Positions 22,917 to 29,994 of a DNA stretch of 64,000 nt are shown one piece after another. How positions within the stretch are numbered: the first letter of the stretch is position 1; every line of letters begins with the position of its first letter. A model generated the notes under the pieces. It was not told the DNA's origin, searched no databases, and saw only the letters and a list, made by a program, of their open reading frames with translations. This DNA comes from Brotaphodocola faecis (GTDB taxonomy: Bacteria; Bacillota; Clostridia; Lachnospirales; Lachnospiraceae), in contig NZ_JBBMFJ010000012.1 in assembly GCF_040096075.1 (NCBI RefSeq), positions 1-64,000 on the forward strand, read 5' to 3'. A program made the translations under genes and the position numbers.

Positions 22917-23228
22917 ATGAAATATATACAGTTTTACCCGGAATGTGTTATAATTACTGCAGTCGTATTGTATATTAAACATTTACTCTATCCTTATGAT
23001 TTTCGTGAAAAATTTCCTTATGACGATCCGCCGCCGAAGTTTTTTGGTTCTTTCTCATTGGGGGAATTAGTACAATATATAATCCAAGTATTAACGTTAC
23101 CTATTATAGGATTTGCTATGATTCCTTTGCAATTTTTAGGGAAGGTAGCGGATGTAATACTTATAATTTTATTAGTTATGTGGTGGTTTATACCAACAGG
23201 ACTTGCTAGAAAAATAGATGGCTGGTAA
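22917..23228 (+). CDS. Small membrane protein paired with the secreted protein
   Basis: A 103-aa product with hydrophobic segments CVIITAVVLYIKHLLY and, near the C-terminus, VADVILIILLVMWWFIPTG, plus LVQYIIQVLTLPIIGFAMI between them, so two or three membrane passes. It starts 6 bp after the secreted protein's stop and ends at a strong terminator, so the two genes form a bicistronic unit. No family recognised. Confidence 0.6.
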   Translation: MKYIQFYPECVIITAVVLYIKHLLYPYDFREKFPYDDPPPKFFGSFSLGELVQYIIQVLTLPIIGFAMIPLQFLGKVADVILIILLVMWWFIPTGLARKIDGW

Positions 23229-23269
23229 TAGAAAAGCGTCCCTGTATAAAAGCAGAGGACGCTTTTCTA
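23229..23269 (+). terminator. Intrinsic terminator
   Basis: A perfect 13-bp stem tagaaaagcgtcc/ggacgcttttcta around a 15-base loop, directly after the stop codon of the membrane protein. Confidence 0.8.
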
Positions 23270-23350
23270 TTGCAGTAAGATATGTTTTAGAAAGAGCGAA
23301 AGGCATTTGTGAAGATAAAATAAATTCTTTTCATCAGATGAGAAGGGTGC

Positions 23351-23415
23351 AATCGAGTAGGAGGCGGTGACTAACCGCCGTCCTCTCACACCACCGTGCG
23401 TCAGACTGTCTGACG
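23351..23415 (-). other. Group II intron 3' end, minus strand
   Basis: Read on the minus strand: CGCACGGTGGTGTGAGAGG, then a GGCGGTTAGTCACCGCC hairpin and TCCTACTCGATT, the domain V/VI end of group II introns. It is in the same orientation as the truncated reverse transcriptase at 23683-24564 and is probably the tail of that intron. Confidence 0.6.
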
Positions 23416-23477
23416 ATTGGTATTCATGATATAATTAGGTTACAAGATATAGAGATTGTGTTGGGGGGGGGTGAATT

Positions 23478-23745
23478 ATGGCATATATTGTTGGAACAGA
23501 CAGAAATCAATCCAGAATGATTACTGCATCGTTAGATGATCTAATTGATAAGATAATTCGGTTCACGCAATTGATGCCTATGTTAATCCATTAAATTTAT
23601 TCGAACTGGGTTTTACAGAATACAATGGAACTAATAGAGGACAATCTTCATATCGTCGTTCCGATTTGTTGAAACTGCACATTTACGGATATTTAAATAA
23701 AATCAGATCGAGCAGAGCTCTGGAAATAGAGTGTAAACGAAACCT
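23478..23745 (+). pseudogene. IS1182-family transposase N-terminal fragment
   Basis: ATG 23478 opens MAYIVGTDRNQSRMITASL; a one-base loss in an A-run (GATAAGAT against GATAAAGAT in the inverted copy) shifts the frame, after which LFELGFTEYNG, RRSDLLKLHIYGYLNKIRSS and RALEIECKRN follow, the N-terminal domain of IS1182-type DDE transposases. It stops abruptly at the reverse transcriptase junction near 23745. Confidence 0.75.
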
Positions 23746-24564
23746 TGAACTCACCCGTTCACTTCTCGCTAACAATACGATATCGTCTGCATAGCGGATG
23801 CACGGTACTCCTCTTTTGTTGAATTCCTGGTCAAACTCGTTAAGGTAGACATTCGCTAACAATGGGGATAGATTTCCTTGTGGTGAACCTTCTTCTGTCT
23901 TAACGACTACACCGTTTTCCATCACTCCACTTCTCAGATACCTCTTTATCATCTGAATCACCCGCTCATCCTTTACGTTTCTGCGCAGGATCTTTACGAG
24001 TAACTCATGGTTCAGTGTATCGAAATACTTCGACAGGTCAAGAACTACCGCTCTTGTATATCCCTGCTCTGCGTACTCATTTATCTTCTGAACTGCGTCT
24101 TTCGCACACCGTTCCGGGCGGTATCCGAAACTCCCGTCCGAAAACTTTGTCTCATAGATCGGTATTAGCTGTTGTGACATTGCCTGTTGGATGATGCGGT
24201 CTATGACGGTGGGAATGCCAAGCTTACGCATTCCGCCGTCTGGCTTCGGAATCTCCACTCTTCTGACAGGGGACGGGGTATAGTGTCCCTTCCGTATCCT
24301 TTCTGTCAGTTCATGATTGTGTTCCTTCAACCACTCAAACGCCTCTTCAATGGTCATTCCATCTACTCCCGGCGCTCCCTTGTTCGCCTTCACTCTCTTG
24401 TAAGCTCTGTCAAGGTTGTCCTTATCCAGTATCTTACCTAAAATATCCGGCTCTGCACTGTCTCTTTCTTTCCATATCCGGTTGAATGAGCGGTGCGCTC
24501 TTACATACCCTTTACGTTCCGCGCTATCTCTCTGCAAGCAGCTTTCTCTGTTTTCTGCATCCAT
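23683..24564 (-). pseudogene. ltrA: Group II intron reverse transcriptase, 3'-truncated
   Basis: About 273 residues match intron reverse transcriptases: VKANKGAPGVDGMTIEE, VEIPKPDGGMRKLGIPTV (RT1-2), FGYRPERCAKDAV, VVLDLSKYFDTLNHELLVK (RT3), EGSPQGNLSPLLANVYL (RT4) and the catalytic IRYADDIVLLA (RT5). The sequence then runs into an IS fragment read backwards, so RT6-7, the maturase thumb and any endonuclease are missing. Upstream, intron domain sequence (GTCATAGTAGCC-type) extends to about 24680 before the other IS fragment. The enzyme would not be active. Confidence 0.88.
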
Positions 24565-24681
24565 CTGCCCATTCCTCCTTTCCAGGTCATACTCGAAACT
24601 CCTATTGATTCAGTCCTTCACCTCTCGGCTACTATGACCTCTGCTGACTTCTGTCTGTTCAGCACTGCTTTTGACAGTGGT

Positions 24682-24804
24682 TAAATTTAATGAATTAACA
24701 TAGGCATCAATTGCGCGAACCGAATTATCTTTATCAATTAGATCATCTAACGATGCAGTAATCATTCTGGATTGATTTCTGTCTGCTCCAACAATATATG
24801 CCAT
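24682..24804 (-). pseudogene. IS1182-family transposase N-terminal fragment (inverted copy)
   Basis: Minus-strand frame MAYIVGADRNQSRMITASL continues in frame through DKDNSVRAIDAYVNSLNL and is then joined to group II intron sequence. It is the second, inverted copy of the fragment at 23478, here without the frameshift but shorter. Confidence 0.75.
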
Positions 24805-24865
24805 AATTAAGCCCCCAATCTCTATATCTTGTAACCTAATTATATCATGAATACCAATCGTTAGA

Positions 24866-24932
24866 CAATCTGACGTACGGTGCTGTGAGAGCTGTGAGAG
24901 GACGGCGGTTAGTCACCGCCTCCTACTCGATT
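24866..24932 (+). other. Group II intron 3' end, plus strand
   Basis: GACGTACGGTGCTGTGAGAG, then GGACGGCGGTTAGTCACCGCC and TCCTACTCGATT. This domain V/VI end is on the same strand as the intron 5' end at 21276, so the two may delimit one intron broken by later insertions. The 210 bases that follow hold nothing I recognise. Confidence 0.6.
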
Positions 24933-25142
24933 AGTGTTTCTAAGAGTCTGATTGCCCGTACATCCCCAATAGATATAGCTCCATTTGAAAAATGCTGTGC
25001 ATTGCTATTGATAATATGAATTAAAATAATATATTGATAATAAAATCATTAGAATTGCAACATATTAAATGTAAATTGATAATTTTATAACCAACGCCAT
25101 CTTCAAATTCATACTAAAATAATTGAAACGGGAGGTGGGAAA

Positions 25143-25463
25143 ATGGCCAATGCGCAGCAAGAGGATTTTGTTCGTAGACGGATTACGGAATTGAGACTAA
25201 GCAAAAACATTTCTGAGCACAAAATGAGTCTGGATTTGGATAAAAGTGGATCATATATACGTGGCATAACTAGCGGAGCGGCCTTACCGTCTCTGAAAGA
25301 ACTGTTTAAAATAATTGCCTATTTAGATATGACGCCGGCAGAGTTTTTCGCACCACTGGATGATGAAGATACCACATACAGAAAAGTGTGTGAAAAATTA
25401 CGGACTATGAATGAATCGGATATTGAAAAGATTAATACTTTTATAGGGTGGATTGAAAAGTAG
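25143..25463 (+). CDS. XRE-family helix-turn-helix regulator
   Basis: The 106-aa product carries a Cro/C1-type HTH (RRRITELRLSKNISEHKMSL, SGSYIRGITSGAALPSLKEL, FKIIAYLDMTPAEFF), followed by a C-terminal helix with KVCEKLRTMNESDIEKIN. GGGAGGTGGGAAA precedes the ATG. It stands alone before a terminator, so its target cannot be told; regulators of this size often control element or toxin genes. Confidence 0.85.
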   Translation: MANAQQEDFVRRRITELRLSKNISEHKMSLDLDKSGSYIRGITSGAALPSLKELFKIIAYLDMTPAEFFAPLDDEDTTYRKVCEKLRTMNESDIEKINTFIGWIEK

Positions 25464-25481
25464 AAATTGCTTGAAACTTGA

Positions 25482-25511
25482 GAGGGATGCTTTAGGGGCA
25501 TCCTCTTTTTT
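25482..25511 (+). terminator. Intrinsic terminator
   Basis: gagggatgc pairs with gcatcctc (one bulge), followed by TTTTTTC, 18 bp after the XRE gene. Confidence 0.8.
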
Positions 25512-25610
25512 CTTTTGCTAATTGGAAATTGGTAGTATAATGGGGGAAACCGTATTCGGGGTGTTGCAGATTTTCATCAGAAGTCGAAATGTTCTGATTA
25601 TAGCAGGGTA

Positions 25611-26150
25611 ATGCATAATTTAGGAAAACGGGAGGAAAGAGGAATAGGTAAGGTTTTGATCGTGATCGACATGCAGAACGATTTTGTGACAGGAACTCTT
25701 GGCAATCAGGAAGCGCAGGCAATTGTTCCAAATGTGCAGGCAAAAGTAAAAGAGTATGCGGACCGCGGGGATTGGATAATTCTTACCAGGGATACCCATG
25801 AGGAGAATTATCTGGACACGCCGGAGGGGAAAAAGTTACCAGTGAAGCACTGCATCAATGGAACGGAAGGCTGGCAGATCGTGCCGGAGCTGGAAGTGGA
25901 AAACTGCGAATATATAGACAAACCGACCTTTGGCTGGCTTAACTGGGAGGGCTTTGGATCAAACGATGAGATTGAACTGGTTGGAGTTTGCACGGATATA
26001 TGCGTGGTCTCCAATGCGTTGATCCTGAAAGCTAAGTATCCGGAGGTGATAATTTCAGTGGATGTAAGCTGCTGCGCCGGAGTTACACCAGAAAAGCAAG
26101 CTGCTGCGCTGGAAACGATGAAGAGCTGCCAGATTGATGTGTATAGATAG
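25611..26150 (+). CDS. Isochorismatase/nicotinamidase-family cysteine hydrolase
   Basis: The 179-aa product has the catalytic triad of the family: Asp in VIDMQNDFVTG, Lys in DKPTFGWL, and Cys in GVCTDICVVSNAL. Members split amides such as nicotinamide or isochorismate ethers; the EVENCEYIDKPTFGW context is near nicotinamidases. The start is unsure: ATG 25611 has no binding site, whereas a perfect GGGAGGAAAGAGG lies before an ATA codon at the place where homologues begin (GKVLIVIDMQND). A mutated or non-standard start is possible. Confidence 0.85.
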   Translation: MHNLGKREERGIGKVLIVIDMQNDFVTGTLGNQEAQAIVPNVQAKVKEYADRGDWIILTRDTHEENYLDTPEGKKLPVKHCINGTEGWQIVPELEVENCEYIDKPTFGWLNWEGFGSNDEIELVGVCTDICVVSNALILKAKYPEVIISVDVSCCAGVTPEKQAAALETMKSCQIDVYR

Positions 26151-26279
26151 GAACAGTAAAAGGGAGTACATGGAAAATTTATAGTGGTTCTTTGCCAGAA
26201 AGTATTCTATAATAATCTTGTATAGGCATTTTGCTCCCCGTCGAAAGGCACAAAAAATTATGTGTATGCAATCATTTAG

Positions 26280-26320
26280 AAGGCTCTTTCTCAGTACTAT
26301 ATTAAAGGGAAAGAGCCTTT
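26280..26320 (+). terminator. Hairpin terminator
   Basis: aaggctctttc pairs with gaaagagcctt around a 17-base loop, followed by TGG; weak T-run. It lies 130 bp after the hydrolase gene, in a stretch otherwise empty of genes. Confidence 0.6.
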
Positions 26321-26397
26321 GGTATATCGTGAAGAAATAATCTAATAAATGGGTTATCGGCTATAAGAATTGATAATGTAAAATGTAGGTTTTGCGC

Positions 26398-26426
26398 TGG
26401 TCATATCGGGCAAAGTATTGTATAAT
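26398..26426 (+). promoter_or_regulatory. Promoter without a following gene
   Basis: TGGTCA at 26398-26403 and TATAAT at 26421-26426 with a 17-bp spacer. About 95 bp later there is a terminator and no open frame between them. Confidence 0.55.
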
Positions 26427-26432
26427 AATTAA

Positions 26433-26521
26433 CAAGTACACAATTCTGACATCATAAAATACGCATAAGTGTGTACTCATTAACCTAAGAAAGCTCTTCC
26501 TTTACAGGAGGAGCTTTTTTA
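26433..26521 (+). ncRNA. Candidate small RNA
   Basis: A short transcript would run from near 26433 to the terminator aagctcttcct/aggaggagctt plus TTTTTT at 26488-26521. It contains GTACACA pairing with TGTGTAC across GCATAAG. The word GCATAAGTGTG also occurs in the leader hairpin of the PRTRC-type operon. No coding frame with a binding site is present. Inference from sequence only. Confidence 0.4.
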
Positions 26522-26568
26522 GGTCAAAATTTAGACACAGTGCTGAGAAAGCGTTTTTGCAATTATTC

Positions 26569-26988
26569 CTATCTTTTTTCAAATATATCGTCATAAATTT
26601 GAACGATATTCCGCTCAATATTAACGCCATGCAAAAATCTGAAAGGAATATGGTGGGATTGGATTGTTTGCATGAATTTGTAATAATTGCTGTGACCAAG
26701 TGTATCTGTAAAGAGGATAACCCGTTCTGCCTTTAAAATGGACATATTATCCACGGTGCTTGATACAGATGCGCTGACAAATTTCCAGTTTGGGAACTCC
26801 TGTCGAATCTTTTTAACCCAGTTTTCGTTGCCGCCAACAATCGTGATCCGTTTCGTTGCAATTGCTTTTTTCATTTCTGAAATCGGAATATTTACAGTAG
26901 GAGAAGCGTCCTCAGTGCTGTTGTAAACAAATTCCCGCAGAGCCGTGAGTGATTTTGAGATGGCATTTGCAGGATGGACACATTGCAA
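26569..26988 (-). pseudogene. DUF2325 protein, N-terminally truncated
   Basis: From SEMKKAIATKRITIVGGNE onward the minus-strand frame matches DUF2325: WKFVSASVSSTVDNMSIL, ERVILFTDTLGHSNYYKFM and IPFRFLHGVNIERNIVQIY. Full-length members have a longer N-terminal coiled or helical part. Here the first residues overlap an aldo/keto reductase remnant on the other strand, so the gene was cut there. Function of DUF2325 proteins is unknown; residual expression cannot be excluded. Confidence 0.65.
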
Positions 26989-27113
26989 TTCCCGGCTCTC
27001 ATAACGAAAAGCATATTCAGGAAAATTTTGATATTTTTGATTTTGAACTTACACCGGATGAAATGGAACAAATTGCTTCTTTGGATAAAAATGAGCGCCT
27101 GGGCGATTGGTAA
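26985..27113 (+). pseudogene. Aldo/keto reductase C-terminal remnant
   Basis: The frame from 26985 to TAA 27111-27113 reads AIPGSHNEKHIQENFDIFDF, then ELTPDEMEQIASLDKNERL, the well-conserved end of NADPH-dependent aldo/keto reductases. The rest of the barrel is missing, having been replaced by the DUF2325 gene fragment. It directly precedes the flavodoxin pseudogene, a frequent partner. Confidence 0.85.
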
Positions 27114-27123
27114 AGGAGACACT

Positions 27124-27862
27124 ATGAAACGATTTTTGATATTTATTCTATCGAGTATTATGGTATTGGCACTCACAGCTTGCGGAAATAGTTCTTCGGC
27201 AGAAATTGTTTCAGAAGGTGAAACAAGGACATCTAATAATAAGGATATACAAACGGAACCAGCAGTTCCGGCAAACAGTACGCAGCAGAACACTTTACAA
27301 GCGGATGACACCGCACAATCTGAAAAAATAGAAGGAGGCAGCAATATGTTAGTAGCTTTATTTTTCTCTTGACGGTGAGCAGTACGGTGTTGGTGTAGTA
27401 GAGGAAGGAAACACCAGCATTATCGCTCGCATGATTGCGGAGTAAACAGGAGCCGATTTATTTGAAATCAAACCGGAAACACCATATCCGACCACCTATC
27501 AGGGGCTTCTGGATGTATCCAGACAGGAAATGGCAGACAATTCCCGCCCGAAAATTGCTGACACGGTGGACAATATGGATAATTATGACACGCTTTTTAT
27601 CGGCTATCCCAACTGGTGGGGCGATATGCCAATGATCATTTACAATTTTTTGGAGAGATATAATCTGTCGGGCAAGACCATTGTTCCGTTTTGCACCCAC
27701 GGCGGCAGTGGGCTTTCCAATACGGAATCTACGATTGCCGATATTACAGAAGGCAAAATGAAAGACGGTTTCGCAATTCCCGGCACGACTGCCCAGAATG
27801 ACCGTGATACAGCCAGAAACAATGTGACGGACTGGCTCAGAGAGGATGGATTTATTGAATAA
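27124..27862 (+). pseudogene. Flavodoxin-like lipoprotein gene, frameshifted
   Basis: The 5' part encodes a lipoprotein signal (MKRFLIFILSSIMVLALTAC) and a low-complexity linker to NMLVA. An extra T near 27358 shifts the frame; without it the flavodoxin fold continues (YFSLDGEQYGVG). A TAA interrupts it again at about 27443 where Gln is expected, then GADLFEIKPETPYPTTYQG, LFIGYPNWWGDMPMIIYNFL and FCTHGGSGLSNTES follow to the natural end. Flavodoxin_4 proteins carry FMN and take part in redox reactions. Two lesions mean it is inactive. Confidence 0.88.
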
Positions 27863-28535
27863 AAAGTTGAGAATTGCCGTAGACAGTGGAATGGTTCTGC
27901 TTTTGCCTTTGCTGATGGCATATTCTCTGGTGGGAGAAACCGCCCATGAATATCTCGGCATTGGAATGTCTCTACTTTTCGTTGCCCATCATATTTTGAA
28001 TGTTGCATGGTGGAAACATCTGCTGCGTGGAAAGTACACACCACTCCGTATTTTAGGAACAGCGATAGACTTGGCACTGGTGGTTATTATGCTGGCTTTG
28101 CCAATCAGCGGCATGATTCTATCCCGTTATGTATTTCGTTTTCTGCATCTTGGTGGAGCAGCCACAGCAAGGACAGTGCATCTACTGGCTTCCTATTGGG
28201 GATTGGTGCTAATGAGCTTCCACGCCGGTATGCACGGCAATAGGATAATGGAAGTATTCCGAAAAATCACTACTACACAGCAAACCTCTAAAATCAGGAC
28301 TTGGAGTTTGCGAATGATAATAGTGTTGTTAGCAATCTGCGGTCTTTATACTTTTATAAAAAACAAAATCGGATTATATCTATTTTTGAAGACACAATTT
28401 GTATTCGTTGATTTTTCGCAACTGGTAGTGTGGTCACTTATAGATTATCTGTTTGTGAGCATTTTATTTATAGTCCTGGGATATGTTTGTACTTACCTTA
28501 TACGTCTTAAGCATATCCATAAATATGACCACTGA
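27846..28535 (+). CDS. DUF4405 membrane protein
   Basis: The 229-aa protein has six or so hydrophobic segments and the DUF4405 pattern: GETAHEYLGIGMSLLFVAHHILN with histidines that in cytochrome b-like proteins bind haem, RILGTAIDLALVVIMLALPI, and LLASYWGLVLMSFHAGMHG. It overlaps the flavodoxin pseudogene by 17 bp. Such proteins often follow secreted flavodoxins and may pass electrons through the membrane; the partner is broken here. Confidence 0.75.
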   Translation: MDLLNKKLRIAVDSGMVLLLPLLMAYSLVGETAHEYLGIGMSLLFVAHHILNVAWWKHLLRGKYTPLRILGTAIDLALVVIMLALPISGMILSRYVFRFLHLGGAATARTVHLLASYWGLVLMSFHAGMHGNRIMEVFRKITTTQQTSKIRTWSLRMIIVLLAICGLYTFIKNKIGLYLFLKTQFVFVDFSQLVVWSLIDYLFVSILFIVLGYVCTYLIRLKHIHKYDH

Positions 28536-28548
28536 CAATTGTCGGTGG

Positions 28549-28636
28549 CTCAGACTGTAGACAAAGTGGTGCTTGACCTAATAGTCAAACACCACTTTGT
28601 CTACAGTCTGAGAGCTGTCGAGAAAACAGCTCTTTT
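28549..28636. repeat. 29-bp-stem hairpin followed by a terminator
   Basis: A perfect 23-bp inverted repeat (28549-28571 with 28590-28612, beginning CTCAGACTGTAGACAAAGTG) is extended by TTGAC/GTCAA to a stem of about 29 bp with a 6-base loop. It is followed by gagctgtc/aacagctc and TTTT. The word CAGACTGTAGACAAA looks like a transposon terminal repeat, so this may be a collapsed miniature element as well as the terminator of the DUF4405 gene. Confidence 0.7.
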
Positions 28637-28643
28637 ATTAATG

Positions 28644-28769
28644 CTATTTTTTTATAAATCGATCATACAAGTACAGCGCCACAATGATTGCCGGAGCATA
28701 GACAAAAATATTTACAATAGCCTGAATGAGAATACCACCGAGATAAGTTGATATAAAACCAAATGCCAT
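28644..28769 (-). CDS. Possible 41-aa membrane peptide
   Basis: A minus-strand frame encodes MAFGFISTYLGGILIQAIVN followed by a hydrophobic stretch and the end YLYDRFIKK: one or two membrane passes and a basic tail. GGAAGGACGG lies about 15 bases upstream, rather far. It could be a small membrane protein or the remnant of a larger one. Confidence 0.35.
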   Translation of the reverse strand: MAFGFISTYLGGILIQAIVNIFVYAPAIIVALYLYDRFIKK

Positions 28770-28921
28770 TTTTCGTTTGCACCGTCCTTCCCTGTTTGGT
28801 AAAAAAGAGAATATCTAATGTATCTTTAATGATATAGAATCCTTTATGCATTGTCAATCTGCTTTCATCAATCTTATATTATTCAATCAAAATATGTAAG
28901 AAAATGGTAAGCCCATAGTTC

Positions 28922-28950
28922 TTGTCAGACAGGATAATCCTATCTATAAT
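28922..28950 (+). promoter_or_regulatory. Promoter of the lipoprotein/membrane gene cluster
   Basis: TTGTCA at 28922-28927 and TATAAT at 28945-28950 with a 17-bp spacer, about 65 bp before the lipoprotein start codon. Confidence 0.75.
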
Positions 28951-29015
28951 AATGGCAGAAAGAGTATTGCTGGCTATATCTGTAATTGTTCATGGAAAGA
29001 GAAGTGGGGAAATTT

Positions 29016-29921
29016 ATGAGAAAATGGATTTGCATCTTGTTGGCAGCAGGAATTGCAGCTGGCCTTATGAGTGGCTGCAGCAGAAATGTGGGAACGCAGG
29101 AATCGGCAGTGTGGCAGGTACTTGAAACCGAAATTCTGGCAGAGAAAGCAGATGCATCAGGAGATGTGGATTTCACGCATGATTATTCGGAAGAGATCAA
29201 AGCGGATATTGAAGATGTGGTATCGAAGTCGGAATCTCTGCAGAAAGAGCTGGAACAGATCGATACGATCATTCAGAAGTTTACTCCATTGGCAGAGAAA
29301 GCAGAAACGCAGGGAGAAATGAATGCATCTTCCAGATGGTTTTATGTGATCTGGGATACGGAGCTCAATAATCTCTGGAGCAGATTTATGAATTTGGCTG
29401 ACCAAAAGACAAAGGAGAGCGTTCTTGCAGAACAGAGAAACTGGGTAGCCATGAAGGAAGAAGCAACATTGCTGAGTATCGGAAGCAGCGAAGAAAATGG
29501 CAGCATTTATCCTCTCCTTCAGAATTCTTTTCTGGAAGAAATTACGAAAAACAGAGCCTGTGTTCTTGCCAGTAAGCTGGCTGGGATAAAAGGAGAAGAT
29601 TTCATGCTGCCGGACAGATCAAACAAATACGGCCTGTTTGTTGATAATCAGGGGACAGGAAATGTATATAGCGCATTGGTAACCAGGGAGGGATTGAACG
29701 GAGAGAATGAAGCGGTCATTTCGGTATACCGGACAGGAGAAACAAGAGGAACCTTTACGGATCATGGAAATGGAGAACTGGCCTTCGCATCGGATGATGG
29801 AAATGTACGGGGAATCATTCATATTGACGGGTGGAAGGGGGCAAGTTTTCATGTTACGGAAGTGACTGGTAACTCTGCTTTCACCGTTGGGAAAGAACTG
29901 GAATTTCCGTTCGCATTCTGA
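29016..29921 (+). CDS. Lipoprotein with LprI-like (DUF1311) domain
   Basis: The ATG at 29016 follows GTGGGGAAAT. A lipoprotein signal (MRKWICILLAAGIAAGLMSG, then Cys21) is followed by a helical region and an LprI-like segment, ELNNLWSRFMNLADQKTKES and LAEQRNWVAMKEEATL, the conserved core of DUF1311/lysozyme-inhibitor LprI. The C-terminal 120 residues form a strand-rich domain (NKYGLFVDNQGTGNVYSALV). LprI proteins inhibit lysozyme in Mycobacterium; activity here is inference. It begins a cluster of membrane genes. Confidence 0.7.
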   Translation: MRKWICILLAAGIAAGLMSGCSRNVGTQESAVWQVLETEILAEKADASGDVDFTHDYSEEIKADIEDVVSKSESLQKELEQIDTIIQKFTPLAEKAETQGEMNASSRWFYVIWDTELNNLWSRFMNLADQKTKESVLAEQRNWVAMKEEATLLSIGSSEENGSIYPLLQNSFLEEITKNRACVLASKLAGIKGEDFMLPDRSNKYGLFVDNQGTGNVYSALVTREGLNGENEAVISVYRTGETRGTFTDHGNGELAFASDDGNVRGIIHIDGWKGASFHVTEVTGNSAFTVGKELEFPFAF

Positions 29922-29994
29922 TGCGGATGAAGTACATAGATAAATTCCTGCATGGAGTATTTCGGCATTGCTGTCCCGGAAAAGAGATGACCAT

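Larger units (their letters stand above)
23351..24932. repeat. Inverted repeat around the reverse transcriptase
   Basis: The left arm, from 23351 to about 23590, reads on the minus strand like the right arm, about 24690 to 24932, on the plus strand. Each arm contains a group II intron 3' end joined to the left end of the IS1182-like element, with a few per cent divergence and an extra GAGCTGTGA in the right arm. The arms enclose the truncated intron reverse transcriptase. Confidence 0.75.
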
